This document shows positions 37,671-49,699 of a stretch of 64,000 bases of DNA, piece after piece; the first letter of the stretch is position 1; each line of letters begins with the position of its first letter. Both the position numbers and the translations under genes were made by a program. Source of the stretch: Diospyros lotus (taxonomy: Eukaryota > Streptophyta > Magnoliopsida > Ericales > Ebenaceae); assembly GCF_014633365.1 (NCBI RefSeq), contig NC_068344.1, positions 7,641,669 to 7,705,668 on the forward strand, read 5' to 3'. The notes under the pieces are model-generated. The model did not search any database, was not told the DNA's origin, and saw only the letters and a program-made list of their open reading frames with translations.

Positions 37671-39898
37671 TGTAATACCTTGAGATACCGTAAATATCCT
37701 GATTTTAGGCCCTAGAGAAATTTCAGTGAGTATGTATAAATTTAGTAGCGAAATTTATTTAATGATATAAGGTATGTGACCCTAAAGAAATTATTAGAGT
37801 TTTAATTGTTTATTAAATTTATTTTTTTAGTGATATGTAATTAATTTAGTTTGATTATGTTTATATGCTTATGCCAAAAAATATAGTATAAATGTATATG
37901 TAAATATAAGTACGTAAATGTAAATAGGCATGTAATAAGTATAAACGTATATGTATAGGTATATATGCATGAATATAAATAGGCATATGTATAAATGTAT
38001 GCGTATGTATATATGTATAATATAAATGTGTATATGTATAGGTAGATATATATCTGTATATATATAAAATAAAAAAAAAAATATCGTCGAAAATCCGGAA
38101 CAGGCGCGCCACCATGCTCTGGTCGCGCCTGCAATCAGCAATCAGGGAGAAGGAGGGGCATTAAATGAGGAATGGCCGTTGGAAATGACCTCTAGGGCAC
38201 TTGGGTGCCTCGATAGGACGTTCATGGCGGAGTTTTGGCTATAAATAGCCGCACTTGGACAACCCCATTCATCCGAAAATTTCGTGGCTTAGATCGAGCG
38301 TTTGGGTAAGTGTTTGAGAGGTTTGAGAATAGAGTTTTAGTCCTTGCTTCGTGGGCAACATTTCTGGAGCATTTGGTGGCCAACGGAGTAGCAAGAAAGG
38401 AGATTCGAGCTCTCGCTGGAAAATCGCGCCTCGCCGGAGTTGAGACTTCATTGCTCAAATCGAGGTACTTCTTGTGCTTTTTTCTCGATTTTAAGGCCAT
38501 ATTTGGCTTTGGGAGGTCGGGTTTAGGGGGGGTAGGGCCTCGTTTCAAAGCTCGGGAGGTTCGCCGGCGGTAAGGAAGCCGTCGGAGAAGAAGAACCAGA
38601 CCAAGCGCATGACTGCATGCACCTGCAAGTGGGAAGAAGGTGCGTGCCTTGCACGCGCCGGCAAGAAAAAGAAAATAAAAAAGAAAAGAAAAGAAAGAAA
38701 GAAAAAATAAAGAAAAAATAAAATAAAAGAAATAAAAAATTTTGCAAAAAAATTTATTAAATCTGGAATTTTGTTTATGTCATGTTTTGTGAAAAATATT
38801 TCTGGAAAAATGTTAAATTAGCCATTTATTTAAATAGTTTTTCTATTATGGAAATAAGGAAAAATAGGAATTTGAGTTGAAAAATTCCAAGAAAATTCCA
38901 GAATACTAGAAATATTATTTAAGGAATATTAGTAAAGATAAATTAGATTTTATGGAAGTCTAGATAATTATTATGTAATTTTGAAGAGATAAGGCTTAGA
39001 AATAAAAGAAAAAATTGAAGAAATTATGAAAAATAGTAAAATGATATTCTAAAAATAAATTGATGTTTGATGTTTTAGGAGTCATTGAGAGCAAGAAATT
39101 GAGAAATAGTCGCTCGGCACGATTTTTGAGGTTGACACGCCTTTCGAGACAACTTAGTTGTAATTGTACCATTTCAAACTTAGTACGGTTATAAATGTTT
39201 ATCTTTGAGAATGCTTTCATCATATTGACATGCTATGATATGTACCCAACACGTAGACTGTATCCATGACATGATTATGAAATGCATAAATACACGTTGA
39301 TATTGTTGATCACACGCATTTGAGGCCGTAGGGAGTACGAACTGGCACCGCTACTTTAACAAGGGTGCACCCATACACCCCGGCTTCGAAAGAGGTTGCC
39401 GCTAAAATGGTAGGTAGCATGAGGGGTGCAGTTAACACCTACGAGAAAAGACATTGCATACACATATGACATAGCATTATGTACCCTTATTTAGATGATT
39501 CATCATCTAACTTGGATTCGCCACTGGAACATTCAACGTTTCAGTCTGGATTGGCAGTGATGATATAGAGGTTGAAGATGTGTAGTGATGCGAGACGTCA
39601 AGAAACGAGTAAATGTGCCATGTTATGTTGTAATATGAATAGTTCAAAAATTATGTACGTTTTACTTTATTTTCAGAAGCTTATGTAACAACTTTATAAT
39701 AAATGTCATGTTCAATTATTTATGTAATGCCATGAGCAGGTTTGATTCAGCTTCCGCTTTGTATTTATTTTCTAGTGTAAAGATCTCGTCAAGCACTAGA
39801 TAGGTCTTAGGGAATTTCGGGAGTGATGTAATAAAAAAAAAAAAATAAGATCCAAATTTCCTAAGGCATAACACGCCCTGATAAGGTGGGCTGTTACA
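37671..39898 (+). mobile_element. Nested solo LTR, 2228 bp
   Basis: It begins TGTAATACCTTG and ends GGGCTGTTACA, flanked by a perfect 5-bp duplication GAGGA (37666-37670 and 39899-39903) made within the host LTR at 36596. A TATAAATA box (38240-38247) gives a plus orientation. The block with AAGGGTGCACCCATACACC near 39362 is shared with the LTRs at 36596 (near 40578) and 45665 (reverse, near 46190), so they are one superfamily. The open frames at 37841-38141 only translate (TATG)-rich low-complexity DNA. Confidence 0.9.
38240..38247 (+). promoter_or_regulatory. Putative LTR TATA box
   Basis: TATAAATA in the nested solo LTR; it fixes the orientation of the LTR group. Confidence 0.5.
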
Positions 39899-41184
39899 GA
39901 GGAAGAAGGAGAAGGAGAAGGAGAAGAAGAAGGAAGAAAAGAAAAAAAGAAAAAGAAAAAGAAAAGGAAAAAAAAAAAGAAAAGAAAAGAAAATGGAGAA
40001 AAATAGGAAAAACTATAGAAAAATCCTAAAAAATTCTAGGAACTAACTTGGGGCTGGAGGAGCATGCCCGGAGCCAGGAAATTGATTGGACACACGTTTT
40101 GAGGTCAAGACATACATACGAAGGAAGCCTGAAAGGCTAAGTTAAGATGAGTAAAATTTTCTAAAAAATTAAGAAATTTATTTTATGAATTGTTATAAAG
40201 AAATATTTAAAAAATATTTAATTTGGATTTATTAAAAAAAAGGAAAAAATAGAGAAAAGTTATGAGAAAATTAGGAAAAATAAAATATTAATATCTTTGA
40301 ATAAACATGATGGCCAGGGAATGTTGAGGTTTCAAATTGAGTACGTCAGAAGTCTGGCATGATAATTAAGATGTTATAAGATACATTCAAGGTAAGTGGT
40401 TTGACCCAAAATCTAATTTTATGTAAATGGTTTTATTATGTTGTCATGTCTTGATGTGATATGTCATGTAGATTACATTTACATGCTATGATGAAATGTG
40501 CATACATTCACGATGATATTATTGGTCATGCATTGCATAGGGTTTGGGATTACGGACTGACACCGCTGTTTTACCAAGGGTGCACCCATACACCTCGACC
40601 TGGTAATGAGGTTGTAAAAATAGGGAGCAACAATTAGGTGCGATCGACTCAAATTAAAAGAATGATGACATTTTACATATTGTATCCATGCACGAAATAT
40701 ATTTATTATACCCTTATTTAGATAATTCATCATCTAACGTGGGCTTTACCGCTGAAATATTTAAACGTTTCAGATAGAGATTCTAGCAGAAATGAGGATG
40801 AATAAGACATGAAATAACACTTAGCAAAGTGCATGATGTAATGATTGGATATTATGTAGCCCATGTATTTAAGTTCTACTACTTTAAATTCGAAACATTT
40901 TTTAAGAACGATGATGTATAACCTTATTATTGGTTAATGTTAAAGTTAAGGTTCGATTCTAGCTTCTGTATTTGATGTTTATGATGATTCTCTTTTGAGA
41001 TAGATGTATGAAAATTTTGGAATGGATATGAGGAATGATATAATTTAGCATTAATTTTGAAAGAAAAAAATTATTATTACAGAATTGTCCTAGGTTATAA
41101 CACGCTTGAGAAAGTGGGGTGTCACAAAAAGGGCTACCTTAGGGATTGATAGCAAGTTGATTCGGCTGGGTGACGACCGAGGCC

Positions 41185-43288
41185 TCACCAGGTTGCTCGT
41201 CTGGTCTCCCCCAACTGACCTCCCACCTCCTGCACCCTCTCCAAGGCCCCACCTTGGTCGGCTAAGCCCTCTGAATCCGAGTCCACAAGCCAGCCACCCA
41301 CGATCTCCTTGAAGGGACCACAGTCGGTGAGATCCGTCTTAGGGTAGAGTAACCGAACTTGCGCCAGCACCGTGTTGAAACCCTCAAGATATTGCCCGAG
41401 GGCCTCCCTCCTCAAGCTCCTCAACACGACTTCTAGACGAGCAGCTTTACGAAAGGGAGCATCTCGTTCGGTGTCCAACATCCCAACTCTTTCTTTCAGC
41501 TCATTCATTTTCTATCGAGCCATATCTCTTTGATTGATTACCCTTTGGAAATCGGACTTTGCCCTTGCAGCTTCCATCTTGATCGACACAACCCGGTCAT
41601 GGAGGTCATCTGTCTCAGTCCTTAACTGCACCTAGACCCGCTCCTGCATGGTCTCCTAGGCTTTCTTGGCTAGTTACCTTCCCGCCCCTAATTTCTTTTT
41701 GGCCTCCAGCCTTTCACACTTTCTCAATTTTGCCTTAGTCACCAGTGATTGAGTAGCACCAGTGCCCCGAGAAAGCAGTATTTGTACCCGTCAGAACGAC
41801 TCAAAGTACCTCAGGGAAGCATTCCTCCATTGATCCGCATCAGGGAGGAGGTGATCCGCGACGAACTTCCATGGCTGGAAGGCGTAGCTCTAGAGGCTTT
41901 GGGGATCGGCCTCGACATCGTCATAGCCCCACAAGCTCGGCCTTGGGTAACACTTTGACTGAGAGGGCATCGGCTCATCCCCAACTTGGCCTGAGCCCGA
42001 GGGGCCCAGAGCGTCGACGATCTGGTTTGGGCCCAAAGGGTCAAGCACATCGATAGTCGGCCTAGAGCTCGAAGAGCCTGACATGTCAGTAGCTCAGTCT
42101 GAGGGGGCGGGCACATCAGGAGCTTGAAGAGAGCTCGAGGGACCCTGTTCGTCGGCTACCCGATGTCTCTTCCGCTCTAGAGGTGCCTCCTCGACCTTTA
42201 CTGCCTAGGCAGATAGAGGAGAAGGGACGGTTTCAGCAACAACCGTGGAAATCATTTGAACAAATATAGGGCCTTTCAATTTTGCAACAACAATTTTCTT
42301 CGCGACAACCGTTACCCCATAGCTTGTTTGGGCCCTCTTCTCTGCCACATGCCTCGCCACTGCCTCCCCTGTCAAATAGGGCATCACTCGCCTTGAAACA
42401 AGAGGCCCCAACATAAGCCATGGTTAGCGAAAACCAAACAAAGAGAGATAGCAACAACTTACCCATGTATTTAGATAAAACCCCAGGATTCACCCCGAAT
42501 TCAACGAGCCTCGCAAACTCAAGATGGGGAGAGAATGTAAATACATCCGCCAAGGCTTGGCCCTCTAGACCTAGGTCCTCGTAGTCCACATTTATAGGGA
42601 GCCTCGGCTCTGACTACCAACATAAGGGATACTCCTCATTACCCAATCTATCTAGGAAAAAGCTGAGCTCGTCCTCTTTCAAGCCCACCTTGAACAAGCC
42701 GTCCTCTTTTTCCTCTTGATTGAAGGCTTTTAGCAGCATCTTCCCTGAACATCCGGTCAAGGAAATCCAACTGCCTTTACTAGCCTAATTCCAATGATAG
42801 TAGAAGAAAAAGAGCCCCGTGATAGGCTTGCAATCAAGAAAATCAACTAGCACCTCGAAACCATTAATGAAGCCTCAACCATTGGGTGTAGTTGCGTCGG
42901 GGTAACGTTCATCGCTTGTCAAATTGAGCCCTAAAATTCAGTCAAGGGGAGCTGCAGGTGTAGTTTTGAGAAGAGCACATCATACATGTAGACAAACCCA
43001 ATATCTGGAATCGAATGACAAATATGCTCTTCCCTCCCGCAAGGACGACAGACAAACTTTTTTATCTCTATCCTTGGTCCAAGAGAGGGAGAATGCCCTC
43101 CTTATCACCTCTATAGACGAGTCTTTAGTATATCTTGATGCGATCTTGGCAACCTCTTCGCTTGCCCAGTCGTATGTGCGAATGGAGTTTGAAGTCGAGA
43201 TGGCCATTGACAAGTAGGCTATCACACTACCTAGTCGATCAGAAAGCCTAATAGCGAGAGAATTCGTATGCAAAGGGAAGCAAGACAA
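41185..43288 (-). pseudogene. Tat antisense ORF (aORF), copy A, decayed
   Basis: A long broken reading on the minus strand, opposite to pol. From the N-terminal side: 42980-43288; then a part with SFFLDRLGNEEYPL near 42640; then 42233-42589 (LEFARLVEFGVNPG); then Lys-rich 42205-42414 (VVAKKIVVAKLKGP); then Ser/Pro-rich 41890-42084; then a charged, coiled-coil-like C-terminus (41185-41508) ending near GPFKEIVGGWLVD. Frame changes and stops separate the parts. GTAAGT (42457-42462) and TTGTTTCAAG (ending 42392) could mark a 71-bp intron, but the phases do not join cleanly. Tat elements are known to carry extra antisense ORFs between pol and the 3' LTR; their function is unknown. This copy cannot make a full protein. 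Confidence 0.55.
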
Positions 43289-43926
43289 GTGAAAAATTCA
43301 AAGGCAAATGTGAGACATACGCACACGCGAAGGGAACATATATTAATAGGCATTGTGCGGGACACCCAATGGACAAGCAACAGTCGAAGCGGCCAATGCG
43401 ATCCTGCCACATGCCCCGCAATTAATACCCTGAATAGCCTACCCTATCTAGGGTAGTGGACCACTCCACGCCTACAGGTGGTGCCTTACATTCTCGGGCA
43501 AGTGTCTCGATTTTTGGGGCTCACGCGCAGTCAAGTAAAGGCGCCAAAGCGACACTCCGAACTCAATCAAACACTCAACCAGATAGCTTAGTAGGCTGTT
43601 AATCCTCATACTGAATTACTAAATAGAGCTCGGGAAAACAGCTACAAGCTCGGATTCTCCCACACAAGCATCTGACCCGGAGGGACCAAGAGACCTGCCA
43701 ACTTGACCTTGCCCGACAGACACCAAACTCTAGGCATAACAGGTTCGTAAGGGCAGTAGAATCACAGAGGCCAAACAAGACAAGCACAAGAGAAAAGACA
43801 ATAGAAATAGAGCATCACGAAAGAGGAGAAAAAGAAATATTTTATTATGAAATGAGAGCACAAGGTTACAGGACTTATGCGCCATAACCATGGAAAGCTT
43901 ACACTATCATACAGACCGTCACAGAA
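43289..43926. other. Spacer between antisense ORF copies
   Basis: No supported coding sequence. Wording such as CCACATGCCCCGCAATTAAT near 43409 echoes CCATGTGCCCTGACATTAAT near 36093, suggesting repeated units in the Tat 3' region. Confidence 0.45.
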
Positions 43927-43945
43927 TCACGACTTGATAAAGGTC

Positions 43946-44929
43946 TCAGATAGGGACATCGACCCCCTCGGTGTGACTCCCTTCCACCAAGTCCACAAGA
44001 TAACCTTCTTTGATTTCCTTGAAGGGACCGAAGACCGAGAGATCCAACTCCGAGAAAGTAACCCGGATGTGGGACAGAACCATTTCATACCTCTCCCTTT
44101 TGACCTTGGCCGCCTCGACCTTCGCCTTTGCCATCTTCTACTGAGCAACCTTTACCTCAGCCTTTATTTTCATCTATTTTTCAATCACCTCGGCTTTGGC
44201 TATCACCACCTCCGCCCTCAGCCTTATCAGCTCCGCACTGGTAGCTTCAAGATAACTTTGGAGAATGCCAACTGTACGTTTGGCCTCGTCGGCTCGCTTC
44301 TTCGCCTTAGCAGTGGCCACCCCCACAGCTTTCTTAACTTTCCTTTTCATCGATTCTCGGGCCCAATCTAGCTTTTCTTTGTAGTCTACCTTCATCTTGG
44401 TGAGTTGGGTCATGGTACCTACCTCAAGCAATCGACAATCTACAACAAGCTGGAGTACTTGACGCTCGACCTGGTGGAACGTAGTTAGTTGCCCAAGATT
44501 CAATAACCTCATTCGCTTCGACAACGAATCAAGATAAACGTTAATAAAGAGGTCGCTCCAAAATTCGATGTCCCAAAATGGAACTGAGTTACCTTGGAGC
44601 CCAACATGACTTGAGCCGCCAGACGGTTGGGTCTCTCACTTGAAATCCCTCTGCCTCTTCTTATGCCAAGCTAGCTCCTCGAAAATGGTAGGCTCCCCTA
44701 GACTAGGGATCAAAACCTTGGTAGCAACAACCATAGGAAGAGGTTGTACGACAGAAGAGGCAAACATTGGCGCGGCTGGAGCCTTCCAAGCTACTTTGTC
44801 AGCCAAGCCCGATGTAGTTTCATTCCCCTCCTTGTGGAGTACCTTCAACTCTTCCTTGAGCTTTTTCTTATGAAACGTCAGTGCCATTTTTCCTATAGAA
44901 AGGGAATACACAGGCATGAGAGCAAGCAA
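43946..44929 (-). pseudogene. Tat antisense ORF (aORF), copy B, decayed
   Basis: One minus-strand frame runs from 44929 to 43946 with internal stops (44636-44638 and 44174-44176). The N-terminal part (44636-44929) is Lys/Ala-rich. The middle (44174-44524) is a strongly charged, coiled-coil-like segment (KEKLDWARESMKRKVKKAV). The C-terminus (43946-44134) has GPFKEIKEGYLVD, the same closing motif as copy A. The overlapping plus-strand frame at 43877-44371 is its shadow. Two copies of the same C-terminus about 2.7 kb apart suggest duplication within the element. Its product is unknown. Confidence 0.55.
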
Positions 44930-45560
44930 AGCGATAAACTGTCCTCACACTTGGAAAAATCCTTGTAAGTGCTTCAACACAAGTCCACAGTAACAAAAAA
45001 GGACCTAGACTCTAGGAGTTACTTGGCTAAAATCACAGGCGAATGAAGGACGTGAGTAGGGAGCATAATCTCAACCAAAGGCCTCAAAGACGAAATGAGA
45101 ACACCAAGAGCTCGAGAAATTGTAGGAATTCAGAGACTGGAAGAAATAAGGAGTTGAAACCTTGGGCTAAAGGGGACTTTTATAAAGGTCACTGAATGGT
45201 GCATCCGATGGTTGAGAGCCATCCATCACTGATCCACTGCTATAAAGCCTCTACATGTCACATATTTAAGGGGCGATTAATTACCTGTCTGCAACATCCT
45301 AGCTCCCAGGCATAGTGCCTCGAATCTCGAAACCACTTGCACCACGAGCTAGAGAGTGAAAAGTGTTGCCTCACCATAGGCACCAAGCTGACTTCAAGTA
45401 TCCTTAAGACTTACATCCACCCAGGCGAAGCTGCACGTCAGCTCAGCCATCTATCCCAGGCATATCCTAACGTTAGCCCAGCTCTCAAACCTGGCTAAAG
45501 CAACAAAATTCATCCAACTTCCTCTTCTCTAGCTCAAACGCTCGCTTCTCGAGAATCTGA
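44930..45560. other. Non-coding 3' end of the Tat internal region
   Basis: No domain seen. This is the stretch between the start of antisense copy B and the polypurine tract; it may hold the promoter of the antisense ORF. Confidence 0.4.
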
Positions 45561-45570
45561 CCTGGGGGGC
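45561..45570 (+). other. Polypurine tract of the Tat element
   Basis: CCTGGGGGGC directly precedes TGTGGACCG, the start of the 3' LTR. The G-rich tract is where plus-strand priming would begin. Confidence 0.65.
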
Positions 45571-45664
45571 TGTGGACCGTACCAGCCCGATTTGATCTAT
45601 GGCCCATGGCCTTGTCTCGTTCCCCGACCTGATCTCGTCCCTCAGCCTAATCTTCGCCCTTAGC

Positions 45665-47006
45665 TGTAACGACCCGCTTTCTCGGGCGCGTCATAAATTG
45701 GGCCAACTCCGGGACAATAAAATTTTTCTTTTCAAACTTAATTCTAAATCACATCATACCTCGAATCCGTCCCAGAATTCCCAATCATTTTTCTCGAAAG
45801 AGAATCACTATACACATCAAATACGGAAACAAAGATTGAAACCCGATATCATAACATTAATCATAAGTAAATTCTTACATCTTCAACATTCCTCAAATCG
45901 TTCAAAATCTAAAGTAGTAGAACTTAAATACAGGGCTACGTTACATACATTTCATTTCTCATGTACTTTACTAAGTGTCATTTCATACCTCATTTATCCT
46001 CATATCTGCTATAATCTCTACCTGGAACGTTTGAATATTTCAGAGGCAAAACCCAAGTTAGATGATGAATCATCTAAGTAAGGGTACATAAAACATATTT
46101 CGTGCATGAATGCAATGTCTTTCATCATAGGTGTCAACTGCACCCCTCATGTTACCTATCATTTTTGCGGCCCTCTCTTTCGAAGCCGAGGTGTATGGGT
46201 GCACCCTTGGTAAAGTAGCGGTGCCAGTTCGTACTCCCTACGTCCTCAAATGTGAGTGATCAATGATATCAACATGTATTCATGCATTTCATAGTCATGT
46301 CATGTATGCAGTCTAAGTGATGGATACATATCAGGGAATGTCAATATGATGAAAATATTTTCGAGGAACATAAACCAAGAATTTTCCATAAACTGACTTT
46401 AATCAGGGAGTATCACTTACCTTCTCAAGCTTATCAAGTTATCTCGATATTCGCGCATGTCTCGAAGTGCGTGCATCGCCTCGATTTGCGTGCCAACCTC
46501 AAAATTTACACCAGTCACTTCAACTTAAGCCTCAAAACATCCTAATCACCATAATTATTTAAATAAAAATTAAAACCTATTTTCCCATAATTTTTGGCAT
46601 TTTCTATAATTTTCTGTCCATTTCTTCCTATTTTTTCCTCAATAATTTCAAATTAAATATTTCACTACGATAATTCATAAAATAATATTCTGGAATTTCT
46701 GTAATTTTTTAAGAAATTTTACTCACCTTGACTTAGCATCTCCGATTTCCTTGATATGCTTGCTATATTCCCGAAAAGCGTGCCTGGGCCGTTTTTCTCA
46801 CCAAAATCTCCAGGATATTTCCGAAATATAATTTTCTATTTTCTATAATTTTTTTCCCAACATTTCCTATTTCCTTTTCCTTTCTTTCTTTTTCTTTTCT
46901 TTTTTTTTTGTTTTTTTTCCTCTTCTACTGTTCATCTTCTTCTCCCCTGCCTCCGCGAACAGCTTCTTCTTCCTCTTTTTTTTTTTTTTCTTCTTTTCTT
47001 CCTTTT

Positions 47007-47037
<31 letters not shown>

Positions 47038-48336
47038 TTATTATTATTATTATTATTATTATTCTCCTTCTTTTTCCTCTCATTTCTTCTCCTTTCGCTG
47101 CATCGCACCAGGGCGCACAGCCGCCGCACCACTTGCTGCTGCCTCCCTCGCTACCCACAGCGCCTCCGTCAGCCTCCCTGGACACAACCGCGACTGCTGT
47201 TGGCAGCCGCTCGCGGCCGCGGCTGGTTGCTCCTCGCTGTAACTGGTTGCTGCCATGGCCACGCCTGTCTTCCCCGGCCGCCGCTGCACGCCCCCTTGAG
47301 CCTCCTCACGCCACCGCGAGCCACCCCCTTGGCCGATCGGCAGCTTAAAGCTGCCCGCTGCCACCGCGCTGCTGCTTCGTCGGCCCCTCCTGCTCGTCGC
47401 AATGGCTGCTGCAAGCTGGTTGCTTGCGGCCATGGCCGCCCAGCTTTCCTTCTCAATTCTTCTTCCTCTCGGCCAAGGTTAGCCCAAGCGCTCTCTCTCA
47501 ATCTCTACTCTCCCTTTGCTTTGCTTTGTTGCTTCTCATCCAACCAAAGTCACTGCCAATTTATAGGCGCTCGTGATCGTGTATATATGTATATATATTA
47601 TAGATTATTAATTACATAATCCCTTAAATCTTGCTGCCAATCTTCCTTAAATCCTACTGCAACTATCTTCCTCAAATTCTGTTGCCATTATCTTCCAATT
47701 TGCAGCCCCAAAATCACGGCCATTAAAGCTTCTTAGAAGCTGGCCACGCACATACGCGCACATGCATATGCTCTGTATATATGTATATATATATGATTAT
47801 ATATTACATTATCATAATATAAAAATTACATATTAAACCTCAACTTTATCATAATATCACTTGGGTAATTTTCTTATTGCAACCATGCCCTCAAACACCG
47901 ATTAAACTTGCATTTTAATACTGAAAATCCACAATTAATAACTTAATTTTACTTGATATAGACGATTTTGCCTCAGTGTCCTCATTGGGCTATCGTTTCA
48001 TCCCGAAACCACTTAAGGGTTGCTTGATACACAAAACCGGAGCCCCCCTAGGGTTCCATTGATTTTTCGGGAGCCTCCTACGACGATTCGGTTTTACAGC
48101 CTAAATGGCAGCTGTATTTTAGCTGTACCGAAAACTGTTCCCGATTCGATCTCTTTCGATACCATAAATCCTATCTCGAAACGCTCGTCGAGACCATGTC
48201 ATTTTCCTTAGACAAATCCACTCCGAGGTATTCCCTGCAGCCGATTCGGTACTTATAACTGCTATCAAACCAATTTTTCGGTATTCTAAACTCATCGAAA
48301 TTACATGGCAACCTCATATGAACATAGGGTATTACA
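45665..48336 (-). mobile_element. Solo LTR, 2672 bp, inserted in the Tat 3' LTR
   Basis: It begins TGTAACGACCCG and ends GGGTATTACA, flanked by a perfect 5-bp duplication TTAGC (45660-45664 and 48337-48341). Without it, the host LTR text reads continuously as CCCTTAGCCCATGG, matching the uninterrupted 5' LTR. A TATAAATT box on the minus strand (47558-47565) gives the orientation. It contains (CTT)n and (ATT)n microsatellites at about 47006-47063 and a GC-rich part at 47080-47440 whose open frames (for example 46908-47348) have no domain. Confidence 0.9.
47558..47565 (-). promoter_or_regulatory. Putative LTR TATA box
   Basis: TATAAATT on the minus strand in the solo LTR 45665-48336. Confidence 0.45.
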
Positions 48337-49103
48337 TTAGCCCATGGTTTGATCTCAGTCCCTGGCTTGATCCTAGCCCTGTGCCAGCCTACAACAACAT
48401 CATTACAGCTGCATGTTGGGTACTCGCACACCCGTTCAAGATCCCATCCTTATTAATGGTAGATCTCATTCTCATTAATGACAGATCTCATCCATATTAA
48501 TAACGGTCCCATTGGCACCATGCTATCGCCTGGAAGCCTCCATCGGCATCGATACCCAGTCTTATCACTCTACAAACACATGACGCATGCATGTAAATGG
48601 GGTTTTCCCTCCTCCTATATGAACCGGCTCTCTTCAAAGCCAATATATGTTTTCTTTCTAAGTCTATCTATACTTTGTCATTTTATTCTTTTACTCACTG
48701 GAGGATCGGAGTGCTTACAGGTGCCAGCCAACCCCAACGAACCAATCGCCAAAGCCCGTCTCTCGTCGCTACAGGCCCACCTTTAACCGTTCTTTTGGCT
48801 AGGAAAGAACATATTATTTTCTGTATGACATTTGTTTCTCTCTCAAATTGGAATACATATAAAGATATAAATAAATTGGGTTGTTAACAAATAATTATTA
48901 GCTAAAAGTATATTTTTCCTTCTGAACTTTTGATTTTTTTTCTTCTGAATTTTTTATGGTTTCAAATGTGTCTTTAAACAATACAAAATCACCCATTTAA
49001 ACAATTCATCAGCAAATGATATCCACACACAGTGATGTGACAGTTTTCTATTATTTTGTTTTTGAGCTTATTTTAATAATGAAAAACTACATAATTGTTA
49101 TTT

Positions 49104-49523
49104 GGGCAAATAGCAAAAAAAGAATTCAAACATTTTCACAAATTTGTAAATTTATCTAAAATTTTTAATTTTTGTAATTTTATTTAATTGAGTGCAATTT
49201 TATCCATCACTTAAAATCAATTTAGTAGACATGTGTCGTTGCTGATATAGCATGCCACCTGTCATAAAAAAAAATATACGAGTGAAACTCATACGTACAC
49301 ATATAAAAAAAATAAAAATAATATTATACATATGGATCCCACTCTTATATTTTTTATCACTGGTGACTTAGCATATCAGTAATGACACACGCATTTCAAA
49401 TTGATTTCAGGTGTTAGATAAAATTGCACCCAATAAGCCAATTGAGATATAATTATCAAAATTAAAACGTTTGAATAAATTTATAAATTTATAAAAATAT
49501 TTAAGTTTTTTTATTATTTGCCT
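49104..49523. mobile_element. Mutator-like MITE, 420 bp
   Basis: Long inverted repeats of about 120 bp: GGGCAAATAGCAAAAAAA on the left against AGGCAAATAATAAAAAAA from the right end in reverse. Both arms contain TGCAATTTTATC. A perfect 9-bp duplication TTGTTATTT flanks the element (49095-49103 and 49524-49532), the size expected for Mutator-like elements. There is no coding capacity. Confidence 0.85.
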
Positions 49524-49699
49524 TTGTTATTTCGATACAAAATAGTCTCATGACATATATTTACTTCAAAATAACAATCAAGCATGCTTATAAAATGAAA
49601 AATAAAACATTTGTAAGTTTATATATATCTTTGAAAATTCATCATACGTCCATTTAGTATTGCAAAAGTACTTTGAAGCTCATTGTAGTCTCTTTGGCA

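Larger units (their letters stand above)
36596..41126 (+). mobile_element. Solo LTR, ~2.3 kb, split by a nested solo LTR
   Basis: It begins TGTAATATCCC and ends GGGGTGTCACA, flanked by a perfect 5-bp duplication AAAAG (36591-36595 and 41127-41131). The 4531-bp span includes a 2228-bp LTR (37671-39898) plus its 5-bp duplication; without these the LTR is 2298 bp. Its right end, read in reverse, matches the start of the LTR at 45665 (TTTCTCAAGCGTG against TTTCTCGGGCGCG), so the two are in opposite orientation. It is inserted in the Tat element. Confidence 0.85.
45571..48806 (+). mobile_element. 3' LTR of the Tat element, interrupted
   Basis: It starts TGTGGACCG at 45571, runs to 45664, is interrupted by the solo LTR 45665-48336 and resumes at 48342 with CCATGGTTTGATCT. 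Both parts align with 32335-32938 in order. The right limit (about 48806) is set by where similarity with the 5' copy ends. Confidence 0.75.

Noticed and set aside
37841..38141. Tyr/Ile/Thr-rich minus-strand frames
   Set aside because: Low-complexity (TATG)-type DNA inside a solo LTR.
43877..44371. 164-codon plus-strand frame
   Set aside because: It is the shadow of antisense ORF copy B, whose minus-strand frame is longer and shares a motif with copy A.
45599..46081. 160-codon plus-strand frame
   Set aside because: It runs across the junction between the Tat 3' LTR and the inserted solo LTR, so it is an accident of insertion.
46908..47619. Several overlapping frames on both strands, including poly-Lys and poly-Leu stretches
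   Set aside because: They translate microsatellites and GC-rich sequence inside a solo LTR.
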